The notes under the pieces: model-generated
Told to the model about the DNA's origin: nothing
Seen by the model: only the letters and a program-made list of their open reading frames with translations
Databases searched by the model: none
NCBI GenBank assembly: GCA_947448695.1
Contig: CANFOL010000017.1
Span: forward strand, 1-42,737
Direction: 5' to 3'
Source of the DNA: Burkholderiaceae bacterium
GTDB lineage: Bacteria > Pseudomonadota > Gammaproteobacteria > Burkholderiales > Burkholderiaceae
Length of the DNA stretch: 42,737 nucleotides
Position numbers and translations under genes: made by a program
In this document: in pieces, positions 15,940 through 24,949 of the stretch
How positions within the stretch are numbered: the stretch's first letter is position 1
How the letters are laid out: every line of letters starts with the position of its first letter

Positions 15940-17046
15940 ATGCGCGTTACTGAGTTATATCAAGCAGCACTTGAAAAAAAAGGGTATCAAAGTGATGCAG
16001 CTCAGCAGGCTGCAATCCAACGCCTTCAAGTTTGTCAAGATCAGTGGGAGCAACGCCCCAGTAAATCTGGAGGGTTCTTTACTAAGTTACTTAGTAGTTC
16101 TTCTAGTAGCGTTCCTAAAGGGGTTTATTTTTGGGGTGGGGTAGGCAGAGGTAAGTCTTTTATTATGGATTGCTTTTATGAAGCAATCACTATCGAAAAA
16201 AAGACACGATTACACTTTCATGAATTCATGCGTGAAGTGCATCGCGAGCTTCAAGATTTGCGTGGTCAAGCAAACCCCCTAGATGAACTTGGGAAAAAAA
16301 TTGGTCAACGTTATGAGTTGATTTGTTTTGATGAGTTTCATGTAAGTGATGTTGCTGATGCAATGATTTTATATCGTCTATTAGATGCTTTATTTAAAAA
16401 TAAAGTGCAATTTATTATGACGTCAAATTATCGCCCTGATTTATTGTATCCAGACGGATTACATCGAGATCGAGTTTTGCCGGCGATTCGTTTATTAGAA
16501 GAAAAACTAGATGTAATCAATGTCGATGCAGGTGTTGATTATCGGCAGGCGGTGATGGATCAAGTAAGGGCATATATTGCGCCACTTGGATCAGAAGTTG
16601 AACAAGAGGTTCAATCTTTTTTTGTTCAGTTGGCAGGTGCGCATCAAGATGAGCCTAACGAGTTAATGATTGAAAATCGCATGATCAGATGTATTCGTCG
16701 AGCTGGTGGTATTGCTTGGTTTGATTTTCAAGAATTATGCGCTGGGCCTCGCTCACAAAATGATTATTTGGAAATCGCCTCAACTTTTCATACGGTAATT
16801 CTTACTGAAGTACCAAAAATGACTCCAATAATGTCGAGTGAAGCTAGGCGCTTTACATGGTTAATCGACGTCTTTTATGACCACAAAATTAAGCTTATTA
16901 TTACCGCGGAAGTAGCTCCGGATCTCCTCTATACTGAAGGTCAAATGTCAGGTGAGTTTCATCGAACAGTTTCTCGAATTATCGAAATGCAATCCAAAGA
17001 GTATTTACATGCTCCAAGAAGAGTGGTTGATACTTCTTTAACGTGA
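15940..17046 (+). CDS. zapE: ZapE/AFG1-family ATPase
   Basis: A 368-residue AFG1-like P-loop ATPase. The Walker A motif GGVGRGKS is at residues 66-73, Walker B ICFDEFHVSD has Asp131-Glu132, and MTSNYRPDLLYPDGLHRDR plus FTWLIDVFYDHKIKLIITAE follow as in E. coli ZapE. ZapE acts on the FtsZ ring in E. coli, and the mitochondrial homologue Afg1/LACE1 helps protein turnover. It follows lpd by 11 bases, so it is likely cotranscribed with the OGDH genes, as seen in other Burkholderiales. A Ser-rich loop (LLSSSSSSVP, residues 50-59) just before Walker A is a small peculiarity. Confidence 0.95.
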   Translation: MRVTELYQAALEKKGYQSDAAQQAAIQRLQVCQDQWEQRPSKSGGFFTKLLSSSSSSVPKGVYFWGGVGRGKSFIMDCFYEAITIEKKTRLHFHEFMREVHRELQDLRGQANPLDELGKKIGQRYELICFDEFHVSDVADAMILYRLLDALFKNKVQFIMTSNYRPDLLYPDGLHRDRVLPAIRLLEEKLDVINVDAGVDYRQAVMDQVRAYIAPLGSEVEQEVQSFFVQLAGAHQDEPNELMIENRMIRCIRRAGGIAWFDFQELCAGPRSQNDYLEIASTFHTVILTEVPKMTPIMSSEARRFTWLIDVFYDHKIKLIITAEVAPDLLYTEGQMSGEFHRTVSRIIEMQSKEYLHAPRRVVDTSLT

Positions 17047-17111
17047 ATGGCATGTAATCCCCACTGATGATAGGAAATGATATTTTTATCCAAAATTCTG
17101 TATGAAAACAG

Positions 17112-17117
17112 TAGAAT
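17112..17117 (+). promoter_or_regulatory. -10-like hexamer at leaderless spacing, rnm
   Basis: TAGAAT ends exactly 7 bases before the ATG at 17124. Only a weak AGG lies between them and no clear -35 is present. Confidence 0.3.
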
Positions 17118-17123
17118 AGGTTA

Positions 17124-17960
17124 ATGAATTCAATTAACGCCGATTTGCATTGTCATTCAGTTGTCTCTGATGGCACCCTCACACCTGAGGATTTGGCAAT
17201 GCGCGCTCATCAAAACGGTGTTCAGCTATGGTCACTTACAGATCATGATGTGATTGGTGGTCAGCATCGTGCTAGAGCAGCTGCTGAGCGATTAGGTATG
17301 AAATATATCTCTGGAGTTGAAATTTCTGTCAGTTGGGCGGGGCAAACAATTCATATTGTTGGAATTGGCTTTAATCCAGACCATCCCACATTAATTGAAG
17401 GATTGCGTAAAACACGTGACGGGCGAACTGCTAGAGGTAAAGAAATTGCTCGGCAATTGGCGGCGGTTGGAATTGCGGGCGCTTATGAAGGTGCATTAAG
17501 CTATGCTGGCAATCCGGAATTATTGTCGCGTACGCATTTTGCAAGATTTTTAGTTGAAAAGAAGGTCTGTCGATCAACGGATGAGGTTTTTAAGCATTAC
17601 CTTGTTGAAGGTAAGCCAGGTTTTACTCCTCATGTTTGGGCAAGTCTTCAAGAGTCTGTTGATTGGATTGTGGGATCTGGTGGCGTTGCGATTATTGCTC
17701 ATCCCGGCAGATATCGATTATCCGAGCTTCAAAAACACGAGTTATATATTGCCTTTAAAGAGGCTGGCGGACTTGGAATCGAAGTGATTACAGGAAGTCA
17801 TACGCCACGTCAATATGATGAATATGCCAAAATTGCTCTGCAATATGGATTTTATGCATCTCGAGGGGCTGATTTTCATGATCCTCAAGAGAGTTATATC
17901 GATCTAGGTAAGTTACCTCATTTACCATCTTCTCTTCAACCTGTTTGGTCATTACTTTAA
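17124..17960 (+). CDS. rnm: PHP-domain phosphoesterase, RNase AM / YciV family
   Basis: A 278-residue PHP-family metal hydrolase. Metal-binding motifs are visible: ADLHCHSVVSDG (His9, His11, Asp16), SLTDHDVIGG, GVEISVSW, the later IIAHPGRY and GADFHDP near the C-terminus. The size and motif order match YciV of E. coli (RNase AM), which trims 5' ends of small RNAs and rRNA and hydrolyses 3',5'-nucleotide bisphosphates. It stands 12 bases ahead of trpS, the arrangement common in betaproteobacteria. Alternative: another PHP phosphatase with similar chemistry. Confidence 0.9.
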   Translation: MNSINADLHCHSVVSDGTLTPEDLAMRAHQNGVQLWSLTDHDVIGGQHRARAAAERLGMKYISGVEISVSWAGQTIHIVGIGFNPDHPTLIEGLRKTRDGRTARGKEIARQLAAVGIAGAYEGALSYAGNPELLSRTHFARFLVEKKVCRSTDEVFKHYLVEGKPGFTPHVWASLQESVDWIVGSGGVAIIAHPGRYRLSELQKHELYIAFKEAGGLGIEVITGSHTPRQYDEYAKIALQYGFYASRGADFHDPQESYIDLGKLPHLPSSLQPVWSLL

Positions 17961-17972
17961 GCTTATAACATT

Positions 17973-19175
17973 ATGTATTCAGAACGCGTTTTATCTGGCA
18001 TGCGTCCTACAGGAGCATTGCATTTAGGTCACTATCATGGGGTATTAAAAAATTGGGTTCGATTGCAGTCCGAATATCCTTGCTTTTTCTTTGTTGCTGA
18101 TTGGCATGCTCTGACCACACATTATGAGTCGCCAGAGGTTATTCAAAAATCAGTTTGGGAAATGGTCATTGATTGGTTAGCAGCTGGCGTTGATCCAACA
18201 CAAGCAACCTTATTTATTCAAAGCAAAGTACCAGAGCATGCAGAATTATTTTTACTTTTATCTATGGGGACTCCCTTAGGTTGGTTAGAACGTGTACCTA
18301 CCTATAAAGATCAAATTGAAAAGTTGCGTGAAAAAGATCTTCAGACCTATGGTTTTTTAGGTTACCCACTTTTACAGGCTGCGGATATTCTGATTTATCG
18401 TGCTCAGCACGTTCCGGTGGGTGAGGACCAAATCCCTCACGTTGAAATGACCAGAGAGGTAGCGAGACGATTTAATTATTTATATGGACGTGAAGCTGGA
18501 TTTGAAGAAAAAGCTTTAGAGGCCGCAAAGAAACTTGGTGGTAAAAGAACCAAACTCTACCTAGAGGCTCGTACTGCTTATCAAGAGCAAGGTGATGAAG
18601 AAGCTTTAGAGCAGGCTCAGGCTATTTTGCATGAGGCGCAAAGTTTATCAATGGGCGATCGGGAACGATTATTTGGTTATCTTGAAGGTGCAAGAAAGAT
18701 TATATTATTAGAGCCACAAGCTTTATTGACACAAGCATCAAAAATGCCCGGTTTAGATGGGCAAAAGATGTCAAAGTCTTATGGGAATACGATTTCCTTG
18801 CGCGAGGATGCCCAATCCATTTCCAAAAAAATAAAAACTATGCCCACTGACCCAGCAAGAGTTCGTCGTACTGATGTCGGTAATCCCAAAAACTGTCCTG
18901 TCTGGGAGTTACATGAAGTGTATTCAGATCAAGAGACTCGAAATTGGGTACAGCAAGGCTGTACTTCAGCTGGTATTGGGTGTCTCGAATGTAAGGAGCC
19001 ACTGATACAGAGTGTTTTGAAAGAACAGCAACCCATGTTGGAGAGAGCTCAAAAATATTTGGATGATCCTAGTTTATTAAGGGCATTAATTGCTGACGGT
19101 TGCGATAAAGCGCGAAAAACTGCTCAGGAAACTATGCGTGATGTACGTGAGGCAATGGGGCTTGATTACTCATAA
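17973..19175 (+). CDS. trpS: Tryptophanyl-tRNA synthetase, long form
   Basis: A 400-residue class I synthetase that charges tRNA-Trp. The HIGH-type motif is HLGH at residues 17-20 and the KMSKS motif is at 265-269. Compared with the ~330-residue TrpS of E. coli it has an extra, mostly helical insert of roughly 70 residues between about 176 and 245 (rich in Glu, Ala, Lys), followed by the normal MPGLDGQKMSKSYGN block. A long form like this is usual in betaproteobacteria. No ribosome site is visible before the ATG. The 3' end overlaps the methyltransferase gene. Confidence 0.96.
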   Translation: MYSERVLSGMRPTGALHLGHYHGVLKNWVRLQSEYPCFFFVADWHALTTHYESPEVIQKSVWEMVIDWLAAGVDPTQATLFIQSKVPEHAELFLLLSMGTPLGWLERVPTYKDQIEKLREKDLQTYGFLGYPLLQAADILIYRAQHVPVGEDQIPHVEMTREVARRFNYLYGREAGFEEKALEAAKKLGGKRTKLYLEARTAYQEQGDEEALEQAQAILHEAQSLSMGDRERLFGYLEGARKIILLEPQALLTQASKMPGLDGQKMSKSYGNTISLREDAQSISKKIKTMPTDPARVRRTDVGNPKNCPVWELHEVYSDQETRNWVQQGCTSAGIGCLECKEPLIQSVLKEQQPMLERAQKYLDDPSLLRALIADGCDKARKTAQETMRDVREAMGLDYS

Positions 19176-19713
19176 TTTTTCTTCAGTTTCGCCTTGGGTT
19201 GCTCATTTTGCAGGACGGATTCCCGTAAATAGTGTTTCTGCAAAAAGGGTTTTGGATTATGCCTGCGGCAGTGGTAGACACACCTTATACCTTGCAGAGT
19301 TGGGTTATCAAGTTTTAGCTGTTGATATTGATTCGTCTAGTATGCAGACAATCAAGTATTGTCAACCCGATGCGATTGAGTTACGTTGTATTGATTTAGA
19401 GATGGCAGAATTTGCTTTTGATCCAAAGTTGGAAAAGTATTCAGGAATAATCGTCACTAATTATTTGTATCGACCGCATTTAGACAAAATATTGGATTTG
19501 CTTGATGAGGGAGGGATACTTATTTATGAGACTTTTGCGATGGGTAATGAAGCTTTTGGAAAACCTTCAAATCCCAACTTTTTATTAAGAGAAAATGAAC
19601 TTTTAGAAGTGGTTTTGGCCAAAAAATCATTTCACATCAACGCATTTGAAAATGGTTATGTCGAAGATCCGAAGCCAGCGATGATTCAACGAATTTGTGC
19701 AGTAAAGACCTAA
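19141..19713 (+). CDS. Class I SAM-dependent methyltransferase
   Basis: A small methyltransferase. SAM motif I is [21 protein letters not shown] followed by LAVDID, and the later [19 protein letters not shown] is a typical motif III region of this group. The 5' end overlaps trpS. The start is uncertain: ATG at 19141 (190 residues, AGGA about 10 bases upstream) or TTG at 19162 (183 residues), the latter giving [13 protein letters not shown], closer to the usual start of the family. The substrate is unknown; related proteins are annotated only as methyltransferases, some as TehB-like. It is wedged between trpS and dapA. Confidence 0.85.
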   Translation: MYVRQWGLITHNFSSVSPWVAHFAGRIPVNSVSAKRVLDYACGSGRHTLYLAELGYQVLAVDIDSSSMQTIKYCQPDAIELRCIDLEMAEFAFDPKLEKYSGIIVTNYLYRPHLDKILDLLDEGGILIYETFAMGNEAFGKPSNPNFLLRENELLEVVLAKKSFHINAFENGYVEDPKPAMIQRICAVKT

Positions 19714-19721
19714 GATTGGGC

Positions 19722-19727
19722 TACAAT
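19722..19727 (+). promoter_or_regulatory. -10-like hexamer at leaderless spacing, dapA
   Basis: TACAAT ends 7 bases before the second of three nearby in-frame ATGs (19731, 19734, 19740). No ribosome site lies before any of them. The -35 region is poor (TTGTGC at 21 bases). Confidence 0.35.
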
Positions 19728-19730
19728 TCT

Positions 19731-20654
19731 ATGATGAACATGAAATCTTTATATCCTCAATTACCTATTCTAGGAAGTATCGTGGCTATTGTGTCGCCGA
19801 TGCAAGAAGATGGGGCATTAGACTATGATGCTTTGCGCCATTTACTCGATTGGCATGTGGAGCAAGGAACAAACGGTATTGTGATTGTTGGAACCTCTGG
19901 CGAGTCTCCCACCGTAAATGTGGAAGAGCATTGTGAATTAATTCGTGTTGCAGTAGAACATATCAACGGCAGGATACCCGTTATTGCTGGAACTGGCGGA
20001 AATTCAACGCGAGAAGCTGTAGAACTTACTGAATTTGCTAAACGGGTGGGAGCAGATGCTAGCCTACAAGTAGTGCCTTATTACAATAAGCCTACTCAAG
20101 AAGGTATCTACGCACACTTTAAAACGATCGCAGAAAAAATTGATTTACCTGTCATTTTGTATAACGTCCCGGGAAGAACCGTTGCTGATATGAGTAATGC
20201 AACCATACTTCGTCTTGCCAAAGTTCCTGGTATTAATGGCCTAAAAGATGCGACTGGTAATTTAGAGCGAGCTAGTGGATTGATTGCAGGCTTGAGAGAG
20301 CAAAAAAGTAATCATTTTGCAGTTTATTCTGGAGATGATTTAACTGCTATTTTCTTAATGATGATGGGTGGGCACGGCAATATATCCGTTACTGCCAACG
20401 TTGCTCCACAGATGATGGCCTCTTTGTGTGAGGCTGCAATTACTGGAGATTTAGTTCAAGCTCGAGAGTTACAATTTAAATTATTAAAACTACATCAAAT
20501 GATGTTTGTTGAGCCTAATCCAATTCCGGTGAAATGGGCTTTACATGAGATGGGTGTCATTGACAAGGGCATTCGTTTACCATTGACACCATTAACAGAA
20601 GATCTTCGTGCGCCTTTAAAAGAGGTATTGCGCACTACAGGTGTAATTGTTTAA
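19731..20654 (+). CDS. dapA: 4-hydroxy-tetrahydrodipicolinate synthase
   Basis: A protein of ~307 residues with the DapA/N-acetylneuraminate-lyase fold. Diagnostic stretches are [17 protein letters not shown], the YNVPGRT loop with the proton-relay Tyr, and the Schiff-base lysine in [11 protein letters not shown]. It condenses pyruvate with aspartate semialdehyde, the first committed step to lysine and diaminopimelate. Starts at 19731, 19734 and 19740 are all possible; a frame open further upstream is inside the methyltransferase gene. It is followed 16 bases later by bamC. The aspartokinase gene of the same pathway lies at the right end of the window. Confidence 0.95.
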   Translation: MMNMKSLYPQLPILGSIVAIVSPMQEDGALDYDALRHLLDWHVEQGTNGIVIVGTSGESPTVNVEEHCELIRVAVEHINGRIPVIAGTGGNSTREAVELTEFAKRVGADASLQVVPYYNKPTQEGIYAHFKTIAEKIDLPVILYNVPGRTVADMSNATILRLAKVPGINGLKDATGNLERASGLIAGLREQKSNHFAVYSGDDLTAIFLMMMGGHGNISVTANVAPQMMASLCEAAITGDLVQARELQFKLLKLHQMMFVEPNPIPVKWALHEMGVIDKGIRLPLTPLTEDLRAPLKEVLRTTGVIV

Positions 20655-20669
20655 AACCTATAGGACACT

Positions 20670-21824
20670 ATGCTGAACGAGTTAAGAGTTGCAAAAGTAA
20701 GTCTCATATTGATCACTGTGTTGGGGGCGTTTTTGTTGGCATCATGTACTTCCACAATAAGTGGGGAGTCTATTGATTACAAATCTCAAGGTGAAAAAAA
20801 GATCCCTAGTTTAGCGATTCCACCCGATTTATCTTCTTCTAATCCTGAAAAAAGATATGCGGTTGCTGATGGAACAGCCACTCTTTCACAATACAGCTCA
20901 GCAACGGCAAAAGCGAAAAACGAGGACCGAAAGAGTACAGTTACTCCTTCACAAGCGGGTATTCGAATTGAAAAAGACGGTCAACGTCGATGGATAGTAG
21001 TGAATAAACCAGCGAATGAAGTTTATCCAAAAATCAAATCTTTTTGGGAAGATACAGGTTTTTTATTAATTACAGATTCCCCGGCAATCGGCATTATGGA
21101 AACTGATTGGGCCGAAAATCGTGGGAAGATTCCGCAGGATATGATCCGACGCTTTTTGGGTAATGCTTTGGATAGTATTTACTCAACTGGTGAAAGAGAT
21201 AAATTCCGGACTCGCTTGGAAAAGAATGATAAAACTGAAACTGAAGTTTATGTTACTCATCGGGGTGCTGAAGAAAAATTAGTTGGAAGTAACCCTACTC
21301 AAGCTGACTCAACAATGTGGACGGCAAGACCTTCAGACCCTGAGCTTGAAGCAGAAATGTTAGCAAGAATGATGGTATATCTAGGCACCAGTTATGAAAG
21401 TGCCAAATCGGAGTTAGCAAAAAATACAACGCCAGGAGTAGTACGAACATCTCGCGTGACTGAAGTTGCAGATGCTGCTCAGTTAATCATTAATCAAGGT
21501 TTCGATAAAACCTGGCGTGAAGTTGGACTAGCCTTAGATCGTTCTAATTTTACGGTTGAAGACCGAGATCGTTCCCAAGGCATTTACTTTGTTCGATTCG
21601 TTAATACGAAAGACGTTGATCCAAAAGCAAGTGGATCGTGGTTTTCTAATCTCTTTAAATCTTCCAAAGAAGAAGAGTTGAGAAAAGCAAAACGCTATCG
21701 TGTTGTCGTTAAGGGGGATAGTGAAAAAACTATAGTGACAGCTCTTGAAGATAATAGCGCCATCATCAAAGGCGATGTAGACCTGCAAATTTTAAAAATA
21801 ATAGATGCGCAAGTAAGTTATTAA
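20670..21824 (+). CDS. bamC: Outer membrane assembly lipoprotein BamC
   Basis: A 384-residue lipoprotein. The signal peptide ends in the lipobox LLASC (Cys near residue 26). The stretch after it (SIDYKS...IPSLAIPPDLSS) is the unstructured BamC N-terminus known to bind BamD, followed by two helix-grip domains (residues ~110-230 and ~265-384: WIVVNKPANEVYPKIKSFW, then DKTWREVGLALDRSNFTVEDRDRSQGIYFV). It is part of the BAM complex that inserts outer-membrane beta-barrels. An AGGA site precedes the ATG. Location directly after dapA is the usual one. Confidence 0.95.
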   Translation: MLNELRVAKVSLILITVLGAFLLASCTSTISGESIDYKSQGEKKIPSLAIPPDLSSSNPEKRYAVADGTATLSQYSSATAKAKNEDRKSTVTPSQAGIRIEKDGQRRWIVVNKPANEVYPKIKSFWEDTGFLLITDSPAIGIMETDWAENRGKIPQDMIRRFLGNALDSIYSTGERDKFRTRLEKNDKTETEVYVTHRGAEEKLVGSNPTQADSTMWTARPSDPELEAEMLARMMVYLGTSYESAKSELAKNTTPGVVRTSRVTEVADAAQLIINQGFDKTWREVGLALDRSNFTVEDRDRSQGIYFVRFVNTKDVDPKASGSWFSNLFKSSKEEELRKAKRYRVVVKGDSEKTIVTALEDNSAIIKGDVDLQILKIIDAQVSY

Positions 21825-21856
21825 TGAATTTTTCTGGAGATCGTTTCTTTTAGATT

Positions 21857-21887
21857 AAAAAGGAGAGTGATCTCCTTTTTGGTTTTT
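21857..21887 (+). terminator. Rho-independent terminator after bamC
   Basis: A ten-base stem (AAAAAGGAGA with TCTCCTTTTT) over a GTGA loop, with a T-rich tail (GGTTTTT). It separates bamC from the Bug/CoA operon. Confidence 0.85.
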
Positions 21888-21915
21888 GAATTTACATGAA
21901 GAAGGTTATAAATAA

Positions 21916-22896
21916 ATGAATCCCATCATGTCAGCTTTTAATTTATTTTTAATAGTTTTCTGGGGTTTTTTCGCTGTTCATCCAGCCTTTGCTCAACCCC
22001 TTAATTCCGGCTCAAATCAGCCGATACGTTTATTCGTTGGATCAGTCCCAGGCGCTTCTAGTGATACATATGCCAGAATTATTTCTGAGCCTTTAGGCAA
22101 AATACTAGGCCAATCTATTTTGATTGAAAACAGATCTGGTGCAAGCGGTATTATTGCCACCGGGGGCATGCTTAGTTCTCCAGCAGATGGCAATACATTG
22201 CAGTTGATTTATACCCCACACACATTAAGTCCATACTTATTTAAAAAATTAAGTTATGACCCAATCAAAGATGTGACTGGCATCACAATGATTGTGACAT
22301 CCCCTTTGGTTCTAGTTGTTGGCGGTAATTCTCCCATTAAATCTTATAAAGAATTAATTGAGCTTGGCAAGACAAGGCCCTTGAACTATGGATCAGCTGG
22401 TATAGGGAGTGGCGGTCATTTATCAGGTGAAATGTTGCGCATTGATACCGGCTTGAAATTAACACATGTTCCTTATCGAGGTGCTGCGCCAGCCGCGACA
22501 GCGGTAGCAGCGGGTGATGTCGATTTTGCCTTTGTGGCGCAAATCACAGCAAAAGAATTGACTAGTGCAAATAAATTACGTTTATTAGGTGTTACGAGCA
22601 AGGTACGATCACCAGCATTGCCTCAAGTTCCAACCATGCATGAGTTAGGTCTGAAGGATTTTGAATTTGTCAATTGGTTTGGTTTAATTGCTTCAGCGAA
22701 AACTCCTCCAGAGACAATTAAAAAAATTCATCAGGCGATGCAGGATGTTCTTAAACAACCAGATATTAAAGCTAGGCTGACAGCTGACGGGTCTGACATC
22801 ATCGGTAATCAACCTGAGCAATTTACACAATTTTTGATATCAGATGCCAAGCGTTGGGGACCTTTGGTCGGACAAATGGGGCTAAAGGGAGAATAA
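21916..22896 (+). CDS. Bug-family periplasmic solute-binding protein
   Basis: A 326-residue TTT-receptor protein. The signal peptide ends AFA-Q at about residue 26. Bug hallmarks are PIRLFVGSVPGASSDTYARI, ILIENRSGASGIIATG, LSYDPIKDV and THVPYRGAAPAATAVAAGDV. An AAGAAGG site lies ten bases upstream; an internal ATG at 21928 would also give a signal peptide. First gene of a five-gene operon: its stop codon is directly followed by the CoA-transferase ATG. It probably binds the organic acid that the operon consumes. Its binding-site segment (GASSDTYAR) differs from that of the Bug at the operon's other end (GGSTDIFSR), so the two may see different ligands. Confidence 0.93.
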   Translation: MNPIMSAFNLFLIVFWGFFAVHPAFAQPLNSGSNQPIRLFVGSVPGASSDTYARIISEPLGKILGQSILIENRSGASGIIATGGMLSSPADGNTLQLIYTPHTLSPYLFKKLSYDPIKDVTGITMIVTSPLVLVVGGNSPIKSYKELIELGKTRPLNYGSAGIGSGGHLSGEMLRIDTGLKLTHVPYRGAAPAATAVAAGDVDFAFVAQITAKELTSANKLRLLGVTSKVRSPALPQVPTMHELGLKDFEFVNWFGLIASAKTPPETIKKIHQAMQDVLKQPDIKARLTADGSDIIGNQPEQFTQFLISDAKRWGPLVGQMGLKGE

Positions 22897-24144
22897 ATGG
22901 CATTTCAATCATCGACCAAATCAACTCCGAAAGGACCATTAGATGGTGTGGTTGTCATTGATTTATCGTCCGTAGTTGTTGGACCGGTGTGTTCCCTCAC
23001 CTTAGCTGATCATGGGGCTGAGGTCATTAAAATCGAATCTCCTGATGGTGATTTAATGCGTCAACTGGGGGGTGGCGGCAGAAATCCTGGTATGACGGGG
23101 AAGTTCATGAACTTTAATCGCAATAAAAAATCAATTTGTATTGATTTAAAAAACCCTCAAGGCCAAGCGATTCTTATTCGATTGTTAAAAAAAGCCGATG
23201 TCTTTGTTACGAATATGCGTCCTGGAGCATTACAAAAACTTGGTTTAGATTGGCCGAGTTTGCAAGCACATAACCCACAGTTAATTTATTGTCAGATGCT
23301 AGCATTTGGCCGCGGAGGTACTTATTTTAATCGGCCGGCTTATGACACGGTGATTCAGTCATCTGCTGGATTTGCTGCAACCTTTGAAAAATCAGGGGGG
23401 GAGCCTCGATTTGTGCCAATGGTTGTGACTGATCACATCACCGGATTGGTAAGTGCTCAAGCTATTGGCTTTGCTCTGTACCGACGGACTCAAGTGGGGT
23501 TAGGTGAACTCCTTGAGATACCCATGTTTGAAACAGCAGCAGCATTTGTGATGAGAGAGCATATGGGGAATATGACGTTTGAGCCACCGATTGGTCCGAT
23601 TGGAGATGCTAGAGTACTTGATAAAAATAATCGACCTGTAAAAACAGCAGATGGTTATATATCGATTTCACCTAATACTGATGCCCAGGCATTTGCTTTT
23701 TTTGAGGCTATTGGGCGACCTGAATTAAAAGAAGACCCTCGTTTTTGTAGCGTTGCTACAAGAACTAAAAATAGTGAAGATTATTATCAGCTTCGATCGA
23801 GCTCACTCAGTGGAAAAACATCTGCGCAGTGGATCGATATTTTTGAACAATCAGATATTCCGTGTATGCGATATAACTCTTTAGAGGATTTATTGAAAGA
23901 TCCACATTTACAGGAAGTTGGTTTTTTACAGGAAATTGAGCATCCTAGTGAAGGTAAGATTCAACAAATAGGTTTAACTAATCAATTCTCAGGCGGAATG
24001 CGGCAAGACTTTTTGCCAGCTCCTCAACTTGGTGAAAACACGATTGAATTGATGCAACAATTTGGTTTTAGCATGACTGAAATTGAAGCAGCTATTTCTC
24101 AACAAGCAGTGAAAAAAAACGTTCAGAAAGGTGATGAGAAATGA
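22897..24144 (+). CDS. Family III (CaiB/BaiF) CoA-transferase
   Basis: A 415-residue CoA-transferase. The opening PLDGVVVIDLSSVVVGPVCS.TLADHGAEVIKIE is the family's first motif, DLKNPQGQAILIRLLKKADVFVTNMRPG the second, and the catalytic Asp is D179 in PMVVTDHITGLVSAQAIGFAL, which aligns with Asp169 of formyl-CoA transferase. Such enzymes move CoA from a donor such as succinyl-CoA to a free carboxylic acid. The ATG follows the Bug stop with no gap, with GGAGAA just upstream. Given its neighbours it should activate the imported acid. Donor and acceptor cannot be read from sequence. Confidence 0.94.
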   Translation: MAFQSSTKSTPKGPLDGVVVIDLSSVVVGPVCSLTLADHGAEVIKIESPDGDLMRQLGGGGRNPGMTGKFMNFNRNKKSICIDLKNPQGQAILIRLLKKADVFVTNMRPGALQKLGLDWPSLQAHNPQLIYCQMLAFGRGGTYFNRPAYDTVIQSSAGFAATFEKSGGEPRFVPMVVTDHITGLVSAQAIGFALYRRTQVGLGELLEIPMFETAAAFVMREHMGNMTFEPPIGPIGDARVLDKNNRPVKTADGYISISPNTDAQAFAFFEAIGRPELKEDPRFCSVATRTKNSEDYYQLRSSSLSGKTSAQWIDIFEQSDIPCMRYNSLEDLLKDPHLQEVGFLQEIEHPSEGKIQQIGLTNQFSGGMRQDFLPAPQLGENTIELMQQFGFSMTEIEAAISQQAVKKNVQKGDEK

Positions 24145-24938
24145 GTGAACATCAAGAAGAAATCGATGATTTAGTCATAGAAAATGAGGAATTTATAAGA
24201 ATCCTCAAGATCAATCGCCCCCATCGGCGGAACGCATTATCTGAACCTCTCAAGATGAAGATGATGAATGCCATATTAGATGCTGAGGAAGATCCTGAAA
24301 TTCGAGTTTTGGTGATTACTGGAGCTGGTGAAGATGCTTTTTGTGCTGGGGCAGATCTTAAAAATATCCATCACAATGATCAAGCGGGTATCAAGTTTCG
24401 AACACCCATGAATCGTATTGAGCGCAATATTTTTGAAGTTGTCTATGAAACAAAAAAGCCTGTTATTGCTGCCATCAATGGTAGCGCCGTAGCGGGTGGG
24501 TTTGAACTAGCCCTAGCATGTAATTTAAGGGTTACCCATGGAGCTGCATTATTTGGGTTACCGGAGACAAAGATTGGAATGGGAGCTAATTTTGGTTCTG
24601 TGCTATTACCTCGGCTCATTGGCATTACTCACGCTCTAGAAATGTTACTAACGGGAGAATACATCAGTGCTACTAGAGCTAATGAGTTAGGTTTAATCAA
24701 CCGACTTGTACCAAAAGAAAAGGTCTTATCCACCGCTATCGAGCTAGCTAGAGTGATTGCCAGTAATGCCCCTATCTCCGTGCGTCGCGTCAAAGCAGTT
24801 GCTTTAAAAGGATTGGATATGCCCGTTGCAGCTGCACTTCGTCAAGATCCGGGTTTAAATCCCTATTTAAGTGAAGATCGACAAGAGGGCATTACTGCAA
24901 GATTAGAAAAACGTAAACCAGTATGGAAAAATTGCTAA
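24141..24938 (+). CDS. Enoyl-CoA hydratase/isomerase (crotonase) family protein
   Basis: A 265-residue crotonase. Visible motifs are INRPHRRNALSEPL near the start, GAGEDAFCAGADLK (first oxyanion-hole strand), AINGSAVAGGFELALACNLRV (second oxyanion-hole Gly) and FGLPETKIGMGANFGSVLLPRLIG. It overlaps the CoA-transferase by four bases (ATGA), indicating translational coupling. By chemistry it may hydrate an unsaturated acyl-CoA produced by the transferase, handing a hydroxyacyl-CoA to the lyase-like protein downstream. Other crotonase reactions (isomerase, dehalogenase-type) cannot be excluded. Confidence 0.93.
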   Translation: MSEHQEEIDDLVIENEEFIRILKINRPHRRNALSEPLKMKMMNAILDAEEDPEIRVLVITGAGEDAFCAGADLKNIHHNDQAGIKFRTPMNRIERNIFEVVYETKKPVIAAINGSAVAGGFELALACNLRVTHGAALFGLPETKIGMGANFGSVLLPRLIGITHALEMLLTGEYISATRANELGLINRLVPKEKVLSTAIELARVIASNAPISVRRVKAVALKGLDMPVAAALRQDPGLNPYLSEDRQEGITARLEKRKPVWKNC

Positions 24939-24949
24939 GGAGGGTTGAT

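Noticed and set aside
24923..24949. Longer start of the HMG-CoA-lyase-like gene at 24923
   Set aside because: The AAGGAGG ribosome site lies inside this extension and points to the ATG at 24950.
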